Shown in pieces: positions 46,703-56,294 of a DNA stretch of 64,000 nucleotides; the first letter of the stretch is position 1, and each line of letters begins with the position of its first letter. The notes under the pieces were generated by a model. The model made no database searches and was not told the origin of the DNA. It saw nothing but the letters and a program-made list of their open reading frames with translations. The stretch covers positions 47,944 through 111,943 of the forward strand of contig CAVXPD010000014.1 in NCBI GenBank assembly GCA_963763575.1, written 5' to 3'. The translations under genes were made by a program, and so were the position numbers. This DNA comes from Bog-473 sp963763575 (GTDB taxonomy: Bacteria; Actinomycetota; Acidimicrobiia; Acidimicrobiales; RAAP-2).

Positions 46703-47503
46703 ATGTCACGCAACAAGCCGCCGCAACGTTTCGACGGAAAGGTCGCGGTCGTCACCGGCGCGTCCTCGGGCATCGGGAGGTCCATCGCGGTCACGCTCGC
46801 CCAGCGCGGCGCCACCGTCGTTGGGCTGGCCCGGCGCACGGACCTCCTCGACCAGCTCGCTCCCGAGCTGACCCGCCATGCCGCCGACAGTTCCGTCGCG
46901 ACGTGCGACGTCAGCGACGCCGAGGCCTACCGCGCCGCTCTCGGCGCCGTCGGGGCCGCGCACGGCCGGCTGGACATCCTGGTGAACAACGCAGGGATCG
47001 ACCTCATGCTCCCGATGAGGAGTGCGCACGTGGCGACCGTCCACCAGGTGTTCGACGTGAACTTCTTCGCCACCGTGACCGGCACGCTCGCCGTGCTCCC
47101 CGGCATGGTCGAACGCGGCTGGGGCGTCGTGGTCAACGTCTCGTCGGACACCGCGCGCGCTCCCGAGGCACGGCAGGGGGCGTACGCGGCGTCGAAGGCG
47201 GCCGTGTCGGCGTTCAGCGAGTCCGTCGCCAACGAGGTGGCGGACGCCGGCGTGCACGTTCACGTCCTCTACCCCGGTTGGGTGCCCACAGCCATGGGGC
47301 TCTCGGGGAACGAGGGGGGCGGGTCCCGGCCGCCGAAGATGGTGCGCCGGACCGCAGACGGCGTGGCCAACCTGACCGCCGAGCGCATGGGAGGACGCCA
47401 CATCGACATCAACGCGGCGCGCTTGGCGCTCTTGGCGCCGATCGCCCGCACCGTCGCTCCGCTCTCGTACCAACGGGCGATGCGGCGCATGGCGACGACC
47501 TGA
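46703..47503 (+). CDS. short-chain dehydrogenase
   Basis: A 266-residue SDR with TGASSGIGRSIAVTLAQRG, GLARRTD (NADP-type), NNAGIDLMLPM, NVSSDTARAPEARQGAYAASK and a long C-terminus. TAAAGT (46691-46696) at six bases before ATG 46703, and TTCCAA 17 bases further up, give a sigma70-like promoter for a leaderless mRNA. Confidence 0.85.
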   Translation: MSRNKPPQRFDGKVAVVTGASSGIGRSIAVTLAQRGATVVGLARRTDLLDQLAPELTRHAADSSVATCDVSDAEAYRAALGAVGAAHGRLDILVNNAGIDLMLPMRSAHVATVHQVFDVNFFATVTGTLAVLPGMVERGWGVVVNVSSDTARAPEARQGAYAASKAAVSAFSESVANEVADAGVHVHVLYPGWVPTAMGLSGNEGGGSRPPKMVRRTADGVANLTAERMGGRHIDINAARLALLAPIARTVAPLSYQRAMRRMATT

Positions 47504-47569
47504 ACTGGGCGGTCGAACTCCGGGAATCCCCAAGGGCGGCGGAACGAGCGGCGTCGCGGGCGGGGTCGC

Positions 47570-48538
<969 letters not shown>

Positions 48539-48567
48539 GGCGGGTTCGAGACGAGGACCCGAGGGTC

Positions 48568-48843
48568 TCAGCCGCCGGCCACGGCGGGGAGGATGGACAC
48601 CTCGGCCCCGTCCTTCACCGGCGTGTCGAGGCCCTGCAGGTAGCGCACGTCGTCGTCGTCGACGTAGACGTTCACGAACTTGTGCAGCGCACCGTCGTCG
48701 GTCAGGACCTGGCCGGCCATTCCGGGGAACTCCGCGACGAGCTTGGAGAGCACCTCGCCGACCGTCGCCCCGTCCACGGTGGCGACGGAGGCGCCTCCGG
48801 CTTGGCTGCGCAGGACGGTCGGTAGTCGGACTTCGACGGCCAC
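48568..48843 (-). CDS. cysO: sulfur-carrier protein CysO
   Basis: A 91-residue ubiquitin-like ThiS/MoaD protein ending in Gly-Gly (LPAVAGG), the site thiocarboxylated by an E1-like enzyme. It hands sulfur to CysM, giving a CysO-cysteine adduct that Mec releases. GAGGAGGCCCC precedes GTG 48843. Confidence 0.92.
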   Translation of the reverse strand: MAVEVRLPTVLRSQAGGASVATVDGATVGEVLSKLVAEFPGMAGQVLTDDGALHKFVNVYVDDDDVRYLQGLDTPVKDGAEVSILPAVAGG

Positions 48844-48969
48844 GGGGCCTCCTCGATCGGTTCTCTCGGGTGCGCACCCGGCTGCCCTGGGCTGGTCACG
48901 CCGCTCCGGGGCAGGTCAGGTGATTGTTGACTGATTCGGTAACGATTCTACAAGGGCAGGCGGCGGCGC

Positions 48970-49419
48970 CTACCCCAGTCCCTCGAGCCCGCGCAGGTCG
49001 AGCCCGGGGACCTCGAGCCCGGGGACCTCGACCGGCTCCTCGGCGATCTGCCCCTCCGCGATCCGGTAGCTGCGCACGACGGGATGGGTGTCGCGCAGCG
49101 AGACGAGGACGTAGTGCCAGCCCGGATCCATCGCCTGGGTCACGTCGGTCGGCGAGGGGTAGGCGTCGGTGTGCGTGTGCGAATGGAACACGCCCATGAT
49201 GTCGGCACCGAGCTCGCGGGCCGCGCGGTCGACCCGCAGCATGTCTTTCGGGTCGATCTCGTAGACCATGGCCGAGGCTGCGGCGTTGGCGGTCGGGAAG
49301 AGGTGGCCCACCTCGTCTCCCCCGTAGGATCCGACCAGGAGGCCGCACGCCTCGTCGGGCAGACCGCCGAGGCAATGGGCGACCATCTCCATGTAGAGGT
49401 CTCGGGGCAGGCGGAGCAC
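48970..49419 (-). CDS. mec: CysO-cysteine JAMM peptidase (Mec+)
   Basis: A 149-residue MPN+/JAMM metalloprotease. H79, H81, S89 and D92 in VFHSHTHTDAYPSPTD, with E23 in PDEACGLLVG, form the zinc site. It cleaves cysteine from CysO. The C-terminal tail repeats VPGLEVPGLDL. GTG 49419 is 26 bases from the divergent smpB start, so both promoters overlap. Confidence 0.9.
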   Translation of the reverse strand: MLRLPRDLYMEMVAHCLGGLPDEACGLLVGSYGGDEVGHLFPTANAAASAMVYEIDPKDMLRVDRAARELGADIMGVFHSHTHTDAYPSPTDVTQAMDPGWHYVLVSLRDTHPVVRSYRIAEGQIAEEPVEVPGLEVPGLDLRGLEGLG

Positions 49420-49445
49420 GCGTCCACGGTACCCTCGTACCCCTC

Positions 49446-49970
49446 ATGGCCAGGGCGAAGAAGCAGATCGCCAAGCGGGCGGCCGCCCGCGAGGTGCGCA
49501 GCGGCGACCGCGTCGTCGCGACCAACCGCCGCGCCCGGCGAGAGTACGAGTTCCTCGAGACGTTCGAGGCGGGGATCGTGCTGAGGGGGTCCGAGGTGAA
49601 GTCGCTCCGGGAGGGCAAGGCCCAGCTGAACGAGGCCTACGCCCGGGTGGACGGCGGCGAGATGTGGCTCTTCCAGCTGCACATCCCACCGTGGCAGTTC
49701 GCCACGGGCTTCGGCGCCCACGACCCCGACCGCAAGCGCAAGCTCCTGCTGCACCGGGCCCAGATCGACGAGCTGATGGGCAAGACGCAGCAGCAGTCGC
49801 TCACCCTCATCCCGGTCTCGCTCTACTTCCGCGACGGCAAAGCCAAGGTGCAGCTGGCCCTCGCCCGGGGCCGCCGGCTCTACGACAAGCGCAACCTGAT
49901 CATGGCCCGTGACGCCGAGCGGGAGGCCGCTCGGGCCACCAAGGAGATGAGCCGCTGGGGCGGCGAATAG
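49446..49970 (+). CDS. smpB: SsrA-binding protein SmpB
   Basis: A 174-residue SmpB, longer than average because of its charged C-terminus. NRRARREYEFLETFEAGIVLRG and GSEVKSLREGKAQLNEAY are diagnostic. It binds tmRNA and positions it on stalled ribosomes. ssrA follows 115 bases downstream. TACCCT (49430-49435) lies ten bases before ATG 49446 within the short divergent gap to mec. Confidence 0.96.
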   Translation: MARAKKQIAKRAAAREVRSGDRVVATNRRARREYEFLETFEAGIVLRGSEVKSLREGKAQLNEAYARVDGGEMWLFQLHIPPWQFATGFGAHDPDRKRKLLLHRAQIDELMGKTQQQSLTLIPVSLYFRDGKAKVQLALARGRRLYDKRNLIMARDAEREAARATKEMSRWGGE

Positions 49971-50085
49971 CCGGCGTCCCCGGGCTCGTACCTGCCCAGG
50001 CGGGGGACCGGTCGGTCCGGCGGACGGCAGGTCCGGCCGCCCGTAGACTGGGGGGGCCGATCAAGGCGGTCGGCAACCCAGACAT

Positions 50086-50431
50086 GGGGGTGATTGGTTT
50101 CGACTTCGGTCGTCAAGGTAGGAGAAGCGAGCCGTGGTCTCCGGAGCCACGTTAAAGAGCCGGAACCAAAAACAAACGCCGAGCCTCAGCTCGCGATCGC
50201 TGCTTAAGTAGCGACGTCCGCCCGGTCCCCGCCCTACGGACCGGATCCGGGCGTCATCCAGTAGGGCTCACTCAGCGATTCATGCCAACGGGGCGCTGAG
50301 GACATCTTGCTTGGCTACGGGGCGGCACCGCCGCCGGCAGTAGTGCCGCCCCCGACAATCCTCTGCCGGCTGCGCTCGGAGAAGGCCTATTGCGACTCCG
50401 GAGGACGCGGGTTCGAATCCCGCCACCTCCA
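50086..50431 (+). ncRNA. ssrA: transfer-messenger RNA (tmRNA)
   Basis: The 5' end GGGGGTGATTGGTTTCGACT and the 3' end GTTCGAATCCCGCCACCTCC pair as the alanyl acceptor stem. A tag frame ends with codons giving AEPQLAIAA before TAA 50205-50207; the exact resume codon is not certain (ACA, AAC or GCC at 50172-50180). The C-terminal AIAA differs from the usual ALAA. CCA is not encoded: the bases after A50431 are CGA. An integrated element begins here and supplies the sequence after the core. Confidence 0.95.
50404..50431 (+). other. attL: attachment site in the ssrA 3' end
   Basis: The 3' end of ssrA, a common integration site for tyrosine integrases. The bases GACGCGGGT (50404-50412) recur at the window end (63992-64000), where the sequence is cut. 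The remaining T-arm and acceptor bases are presumed part of the core. Confidence 0.7.
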
Positions 50432-50435
50432 CGAT

Positions 50436-50465
50436 GCCCTGACCTGTTTTCCCGCAGGTCAGGGC
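50436..50465 (+). terminator. intrinsic terminator after ssrA
   Basis: GCCCTGACCTG (50436-50446) and CAGGTCAGGGC (50455-50465) form a perfect 11-bp stem with an 8-base loop, followed by TTCATTCTTT. It lies inside the element's left end, so the element brings its own terminator for ssrA. Confidence 0.85.
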
Positions 50466-50503
50466 TTCATTCTTTCCGCAGCCGTGCCAGCAGCGACGCC
50501 AAA

Positions 50504-50521
50504 GGGCACGAAAAGGGCACA
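50504..50521 (+). repeat. arm-type repeat, left copy
   Basis: GGGCACGAAAAGGGCACA; the same 18 bases occur twice at the right end (63852-63869 and 63872-63889). Copies at both ends of an integrated element suggest integrase or excisionase arm-binding sites. Confidence 0.65.
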
Positions 50522-50595
50522 GCAGGAGTAGAAGCGCCAGGCCCGCGTGGTCACCAATGACGGCGTCGCCGTTGGTCGCGTAAGGATGGGCGGCC

Positions 50596-50886
50596 GTGAC
50601 GACCCACATCGAGATTCCCTATCGGAGCGACGCAATGCGAGCCGAGCTGGCCGCTTCGGATGCGGCATGGCTCCTAACCCTGCTGCGACCAGACGAACCG
50701 AGAGAACTACTCTTCTTCACTCGGAACAGTGTCGGTGATGGCATACCCGGCGGGGACAGGAAGTTGGGCGACGCCACGGCCGTGACTGGCTACTTCGAGA
50801 GCCGACTCAAGGCTGCTGGCTACGACCCACGGCCAGCGAAAGTGAACGGCGACGACCTCGCCGCGTGGGATCTTCTGCGGGACTAA
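50596..50886 (+). CDS. hypothetical protein of the element
   Basis: A 96-residue protein from GTG 50596 after AAGGATGGGCGGCC. It is soluble, with mixed helix and strand (MRAELAASDAAWLLTLLRP, ATAVTGYFESRLKAAGYDP). No known domain. First gene inside the left end. Confidence 0.5.
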   Translation: MTTHIEIPYRSDAMRAELAASDAAWLLTLLRPDEPRELLFFTRNSVGDGIPGGDRKLGDATAVTGYFESRLKAAGYDPRPAKVNGDDLAAWDLLRD

Positions 50887-51017
50887 CCCACCTACCTACG
50901 CCGCCCGCCGCCGCAGCTCCCGCCGCTCAGCTTCGTCGGTCCCGCCCCAAGGCCAGTCAAGGACTCTTCCCGTGGCAAAGCTAGAGATCGGCAGCGACAC
51001 GGCGGTACGGTCGGCTC

Positions 51018-51248
51018 GTGCCGCCCCGCCCCGGCGACCCGTCCCCTGGCTTCGTGGCCGAGCCCGGGCGCTGCTGGCAGATGGTCTACGACCACAACCT
51101 GCAGGCGACTCACTGCCGAGAAGCACCGTCGTGGACGGGTCGCTGGTTCAGCCCAAAAGGGGACAGCACATGGTGGCGAGTCTGGTCCTGTGCTGACCAT
51201 CTCGAGGGGTTGACGGGACTGCGGGAGTTCGGCCGGCGTCGGGTTTAG
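51018..51248 (+). CDS. short Cys/His/Trp protein, paralogous to 52683-52847
   Basis: A 76-residue protein from GTG 51018. The C-terminal half (RWFSPKGDSTWWRVWSCADH followed by LEGLTGLREFG) has Cys, His and Trp spaced as in small zinc-binding proteins. Its end matches a second element gene, 33 of 38 bases identical between 51195-51232 and 52785-52822. Function unknown. Confidence 0.5.
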   Translation: MPPRPGDPSPGFVAEPGRCWQMVYDHNLQATHCREAPSWTGRWFSPKGDSTWWRVWSCADHLEGLTGLREFGRRRV

Positions 51249-51378
51249 GTCACTCACCCGACGGCTCAACGTCTCGCCGCTGCTGTCATCCAGGCCCAGC
51301 GCCGGATTCGTGCGGGGACGGGGTGCCACCGTCCGCCACGATGGGGATAGTCGATGATGCTCCGAGACCGAGTGGCAA

Positions 51379-51831
51379 CTACCGACGTGATTCGTGCAAG
51401 CCCGACTCTCTCGCGAAGATGATGGGAATCTCCGCCAGTTCGTTGTGACCCCACAAATATGCACCCCAAACCACACCGTTTGTAGCCCTGGGGCCCGCCC
51501 TGCTAACGATCAACCAGACAAACGGATGACGGCGAGCCGACCTTTCGTCAGTTCTGCTCATTTTGCTCGAACCTTCATCATGCGTGTGATAAAGACCAAC
51601 CACAACGCCGGATCGTGATGGTTCGCGCGTTAGGGCTCGGTTTAGCTCGCTCGAGGGAATCGCGAAATGATCGCTGGTCGTTAGACAGTTCTGCACCGGC
51701 ATGATGCCTCTGACGAGGACAGAGCTACCGCAGGTTTCCCCCAACAAAAAGCCACACCGCTCGGTTCTGGCTTCCTCTGCCGCAATCTCTTGAAGGCCCT
51801 TGGCGACCTCGGGAATCAAGATCAACGACAA
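51379..51831 (-). CDS. JAMM/MPN+ metalloprotease of the element
   Basis: A 150-residue JAB1/Mov34 protein. The JAMM signature is complete: E24 (TERCGFLLGE), H82, H84, S92 and D95 in YHTHDEGSSKMSRTDE, spaced H-x-H-x7-S-x2-D. Such enzymes cleave isopeptide or peptide bonds after ubiquitin-like C-termini. It differs from the host Mec 2 kb away. TTG 51831 lies 2 bases after the upstream gene's stop, so the pair is coupled. Standalone JAMM proteins with an unknown partner on mobile DNA are candidates for defence or counter-defence. Confidence 0.75.
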   Translation of the reverse strand: MSLILIPEVAKGLQEIAAEEARTERCGFLLGETCGSSVLVRGIMPVQNCLTTSDHFAIPSSELNRALTREPSRSGVVVGLYHTHDEGSSKMSRTDERSARRHPFVWLIVSRAGPRATNGVVWGAYLWGHNELAEIPIIFARESGLHESRR

Positions 51832-51833
51832 GG

Positions 51834-52586
51834 TCAGAGAACCAAGACTAAAAGCAACCCCAAAGCGACCATGGCAATTGTGCCAAGCGTACCCAAATTG
51901 TCATCTGTGTTACCGGCAGTATCCCCTGCCCCTTCTAGTGTCAAGAGACCGTGGCTTCGTGTGGCTTCGACATATTCTTCAAACCGTTCGTGCTCTTTCG
52001 CAGCCATTTCAAGGAGACTGGTCGTGGTGCCTGTGGCGTTGTGAATCTTCAGAAGATTCCAATCCCAGTCCTGACCCAGGACATCAATAGCGCCTGCCCA
52101 AGCAGTGATAGTTTCGTTGTCCGCTCCCATGTCTCTGAATATTCCATATAACCCTGGCAACGCGTAGGGGTTTAGCGGAAAATCCATGAAGATCTCCGTG
52201 GCATTCATAGCGATAAGCTCGGCCAATCCTGCCTTGAGTAGCAAATCGTTGAGCTGGTTAGCGAGCGCTAGATAGCGAGATGTCTCACGCAAGACTTGAT
52301 CGCACCGCTCAAGAAAGACTGACTCGGTTGCCTCGCTCAGGGACCTTGCCTTTGCCTTTTGCGTCTGAAGTGTGTCTTTGAAGCGACCAAAATTCACCAG
52401 AGTCGTCAACGCCTCTTCCATACTGAGGAACAGAGCGCGACATTGAGACTTCTCAAGTTTCTTGCACGCTTCGACGAAATCGGCCTGCTCGCGGATGTGA
52501 TCCCACCGCTTTACGCTCGCCACAACTCGGTCGGCGTATCTGGGGTCGTTAAGAGCATCTGAGCTTATTGCCGTCTGAATTATCAA
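51834..52586 (-). CDS. helical tail-anchored protein coupled to the JAMM protease
   Basis: A 250-residue protein. TTG 52586 is chosen for its GGAGGCGATGGC ribosome binding site; the open frame up to 52790 overlaps a plus-strand gene and has no such site. Most of the protein is helical and charged, with a Cys/Lys-rich ACKKLEKSQC patch. The final 17 residues, LGTIAMVALGLLLVLVL, form one membrane segment preceded by a polar, Gly/Thr/Asn-rich linker, a tail anchor. No known domain. Codon use is AT-richer than the host. Confidence 0.65.
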   Translation of the reverse strand: MIIQTAISSDALNDPRYADRVVASVKRWDHIREQADFVEACKKLEKSQCRALFLSMEEALTTLVNFGRFKDTLQTQKAKARSLSEATESVFLERCDQVLRETSRYLALANQLNDLLLKAGLAELIAMNATEIFMDFPLNPYALPGLYGIFRDMGADNETITAWAGAIDVLGQDWDWNLLKIHNATGTTTSLLEMAAKEHERFEEYVEATRSHGLLTLEGAGDTAGNTDDNLGTLGTIAMVALGLLLVLVL

Positions 52587-52682
52587 GCCATCGCCTCCAA
52601 ATGAGGTCCGCAGCCGGGCCCGCCTAGACGTCTCATCTTGATCCCGGACATTCGAGAGGTCAAGGCCGTTTAATCGCTCATC

Positions 52683-52847
52683 ATGGGTCCGAGAGCAGGA
52701 CTCTCCTGTGGGATCGACTGGAGTCCGCTCGGGGTGCCTCCTATCGCCTATCGCAGTTCGGGGATGCGAGTCTGGGCGTGCCCCGACCACCTCGAGGGGC
52801 TTACGGGGCTGCGGCAGTTCGGAGGCTCACCGAGCTGGGGCGAATGA
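52683..52847 (+). CDS. short protein, paralogue of 51018-51248
   Basis: A 54-residue ORF from ATG 52683. It ends MRVWACPDHLEGLTGLRQFG, matching the C-terminus of the first copy, with further similarity upstream (WSPLG against WFSPKG). It overlaps the 5' region of the tail-anchored gene on the other strand. With the first copy it brackets the JAMM pair. Confidence 0.45.
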   Translation: MGPRAGLSCGIDWSPLGVPPIAYRSSGMRVWACPDHLEGLTGLRQFGGSPSWGE

Positions 52848-52928
52848 GGGCTGTAGCTGCGGGTCCTCACGCCGCGCCCGCCGCCGGAGCTGGCGCCCGC
52901 CTTCCTTGACGCCCCGGTGAAGGTCTCC

Positions 52929-53673
52929 CTAGTTGATTAACGGCTCGATGAACCGCTCCAGTATTACGTCAAAGAGTCCATCGGCCGCCGCCGGCGTATA
53001 CGGAGGCGACCGCGTAAGGCAGATGAAGTCGAACGGATGGTCGGCTTGAAAGACTTCCCCAGCCTTCGATTGGTATGGGACCCCAGGCTCGACGCCCCAT
53101 GGCTGGACGTCCTTCTGTCGATTCAGAAGGTCATTTATCTGCTGCTGGGTCAGGATGGGGAGCTGAATCTCGCTCGCATCGATGTCAAACCCCTTCATGA
53201 GGTAAACAAGTTCATCGTGACCACCCCCTTCGCTGTACACGTAAATGAGGCTCTCGATCCACCGGCACCGATGGCGAACGCAAGATGGTTGCCATCGTTT
53301 AGACCATCGAAACCGGTGCGCGGCCATTCCCGTTCTTCCGGTTTCTCATGGAGTAACTCAGTCAGGAGATAGACATAGCCCGCGTCACCAAGTCCGAGGT
53401 CTGCATGAGCGTCTACGTGCGTTACATGAAATCGGAGGCGTGAGACTCCCTTGGAAATCGCGGCTCGCCAAACCGGGAACAAGTCTCCGTGGTTCTCCGT
53501 GACGAATCCGGGAAGTGGGGTCGATAGTCCGCACTGGTTACGAAGAAAGGCGAGCACCTCATTTACCGGCCAGACCGGATGGTCTGCTTGATCGGGACGA
53601 GTCCGTCATCAGGCGGCCAATAGACGGGGCGGTGGACGAAGAAGTCGAGGTCGATATCGAGCACCCGTTGCAT
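52929..53673 (-). pseudogene. UPF0489-family protein, two one-base deletions
   Basis: Read in three frames it forms one protein of about 247 residues: RVLDIDLDFFVHRPVYWPP, then DHPVWPVNEVLAFLRNQCG, HVTHVDAHADLGLGDAGYVY and GNHLAFAIG, then RWIESLIYVYSEGG to the end. These are the blocks of the UPF0489 family (arginase-like fold, function unknown). Frames shift at about 53594 (a C/G run) and about 53264 (CCGGC), each repaired by one extra base. No in-frame stop otherwise, so recent or artefactual. Confidence 0.7.
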
Positions 53674-53839
53674 GTGTCAATCGGTAGCACAGTCGCCCGG
53701 GACCTCGCGCAGTCCTCTTTTGCTAGGTCGGAGAGTTGAGGCCTCGGGTGGAGCACTTGTTGGGCGATCAGGCCATCATGGACGGCCGTGGCGTCCGAAG
53801 AAGCGCAGGTCGTTGACCGGTACGAGGAGCGAGCTATCG

Positions 53840-54578
53840 ATGAACTCGGCGGCGCTGTTCAATCGGGAGCGGACGCGTGGTTTCTACTCCCGACAACTCG
53901 AAGTCCGATACGAGCGACAATGGTTCCATTGGGTCACCAATCGCGGCACTCAGAGATTTGATAGCTGCGGGTGAGATCATCAGCGAAGAGCGAGAACTCG
54001 CCTCCGCAGGTGGCACCATCCACTTGATGTGGCATCGAAGTCACAGGTATCACAAGCGGGATGCGGAACGATTGATCGCACTCGTCAACGAATACTGTGA
54101 ACCCTCAATTGGTGCCGCATTGGGCTGGCAGGGAGAGATGCTCGTCCTGGAAGGTTTCGCGAGACGGCAGTTTGTGATGCTCGGGCGGAACACGCGTCGA
54201 TTCGAGGATCTGGCATGGGCGAGAACCGAGCACGACCTCGATTTCATTTTCGAGAGGAATGGCATCGTGTACGGGGTCGAAGTGAAGAACGCCCTCGGGT
54301 ACATGGACAAGGACGAGCTGGATATCAAGGTTGACTTGTGTGCGCACCTTGGACTGCGACCGGTCTTCGCTGTCAGAACTCTTCCGAAGACATGGGCCTA
54401 CGACGTCATTGCGGCTGGGGGGTATGCGATGGTGCTCGGCTACCAGTTCTATCCGTCGAGCCACAAGGAGCTGGCCAGGCGAGTCCAGTCCGAGCTGGAG
54501 CTTCCGGTCGACGCCCCGGCGGCACTGTCCGAGGGCACCATGGACAAGTTCGTGGCCTGGCACCAGCGGCAGTTGTGA
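53840..54578 (+). pseudogene. PD-(D/E)XK-like nuclease, one-base insertion
   Basis: ATG 53840 follows GAGGAGCGAGCTATCG and reads FYSRQLEVRYERQWFHWVTN; at 53945-53946 one extra G shifts the frame. Removing it continues RALRDLIAAGEIISEEREL to the stop at 54576-54578, about 245 residues. The nuclease core is HDLDFIFERNGIVYGVEVKN, an Asp and E-x-K pattern of the restriction-endonuclease fold. GTG 53877 gives a 233-residue in-frame product that could still be made. Possible defence nuclease or resolvase. Confidence 0.65.
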
Positions 54579-54728
54579 TTCCGCGGACCGATTCACAACA
54601 GTTTTCGCAAAACCCCAGGTCATACGGCCTCGCAGCGCACCCCCATGAATACGTGGTTGTGGGTCTCCTTGCACTCGGCGGCCAGCGGTACATATCGCTG
54701 TTCTGGCGACGCGCCGGGCGAGAACACT

Positions 54729-56294
54729 TCAGAACCGCTCCGGCTGCGACATGACGGGCAGTGGTTTCGGCCCCGACACGGTGGGGCCGAGGGGATTGGA
54801 CGCCAGCCTCGGGAACACCAGGTGTGGCGGTGGCGTAGCGGGCAGACGGCCTTCGGCTTGCATCTGGGCGACCACTTCGTCGAGGTTGTGGACCTGGGGC
54901 CGACGCTCGGAGCGCGTCGCCGCCGCCCAATGTGCGAAGGTCACGGCGCAGAGCGCGCTGATGTCGACACCCGAGGAGCGCCGGGTCCAGGCGTAGGAGC
55001 CATCGCCAACGGCTCGACGAGCCGCACCGTTGAGCGCTGCGTCCAACTCGAGCTGGCCAATGTGAGCCAGCCCGCCGTCGGCGCAGGCGGAGACGAACGT
55101 CGCAAACGCCGCCGTGACGTCGCCGGTGCGGAGCTCGGTTACCTTGACGCCGGCCTCGGCCAGTGCGGGCAGTGCGGTTTTGGCGGGTGTACTCAGATCC
55201 ACCACGACCTCGCCGGCCTTGTGTTGACGAGCCAGACGGGCCACCTCGCCGGCCAGCCATCCCACGCCGTTGCGTCGGTCGACGAGCTCGACGTGGACGA
55301 CACCGTCGGGGCGCCTCGAGGCGATAGCGATAGAGCCCCAGCCTGCCGTCGGGGGAGGAGTCGAAGGCGATGGTGAGGTGCGTCGCCCCGCTTGCTCGAG
55401 GGGTCGCGCCGGGCGTCCCACTGTTCGGGCGGGATGACCGGGTCGTGCTGCACGGTGGTCCACTGGCAGAGCCGGGTACGGCGAAACTCGGCCTCGCCCA
55501 ACGTGGCCAGTTCGGAGCGCACGGCGTCCTCGGTGATGGTGATGCCAAGGCCGGGTTGCAGGAGTACCAGGTCGAGGCGTCGTCGTGGTGGAGCCGTCGG
55601 CGGCGGACCACTCGATGTATGCGGTGCGAGTCAGTGACGCCGACCTCGACGAGCTGGCGCCGCGACTCGACCCGCTCGAGCAGATACGGGCTCTGCGCCG
55701 GGTGCCGGCGGTCGACACCACCATGAACTGCACGCCGGGAGCGATGCCCGTGCGCGTCGCCATACCCGGGATGACCGAGGTCTCGACCCGCGAGTCGATC
55801 AAGGCGAACGCCTCGTCCTGGACGACGAAGTCCCACTGTGCGCCGTGCTGCGCCTTCGTGGACGTGGAAACGAGCAACTCGATGATGCTGCCGTTGTCGA
55901 AGCGGATCGACTCGGAGCCCGACTGCAGACGCACCTTGAACGTGCCCTTGAGCGCTGAGCCCTCGAGCAGGGGCACCCACTCCTCGAGCAGCATCTTTCG
56001 GGCGGACTTCAAGTCCTGCGCCCCGTAACCGCAGCGGCTCCCGGGCGTGCCCAAGCAGCGCAACAGGAGCAGGATCAGGACGGTGAAGCTCTTGCCCACC
56101 TGGCGGGGGCAGACCAGCGTGCAGTCGGTGAACACGTAGAAGCCGTGCCCGTCCTTCTCGGTGAAGAGCTCGACGGCGTGGCGCTGATGCGCCATGAGCG
56201 GGTGGCCGAGGAGTTCCGCGATGCGCTCGGCGGGCCCGATGGCGGTCGGGCGGCTCGTCGTGCGGGGCGTCGTATATCGGGGTTGGGGTGTCAT
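54729..56294 (-). pseudogene. phage large terminase (terL) with a cluster of frameshifts
   Basis: Packaging ATPase and nuclease. Walker A-like CPRQVGKSFT and Walker B FVVQDEA are in one frame through about residue 190 (VVSTAGT). Then, between about 55700 and 55340, the coding signal moves six times among the three frames: SPYLLERVESRRQL, AYIEWSAADG, STWYSCNPAL, ITITEDAVRSEL, THLTIAFDSSPDG, SIAIASRRPDGVVHVELV. The last piece returns to the first frame and completes the RNase H-like nuclease. ATG 56294 overlaps the small-terminase stop (TGATG). Confidence 0.8.

Noticed and set aside
50307..50531. ORF crossing the 3' half of ssrA
   Set aside because: It overlaps the tmRNA and its terminator and has no ribosome binding site.
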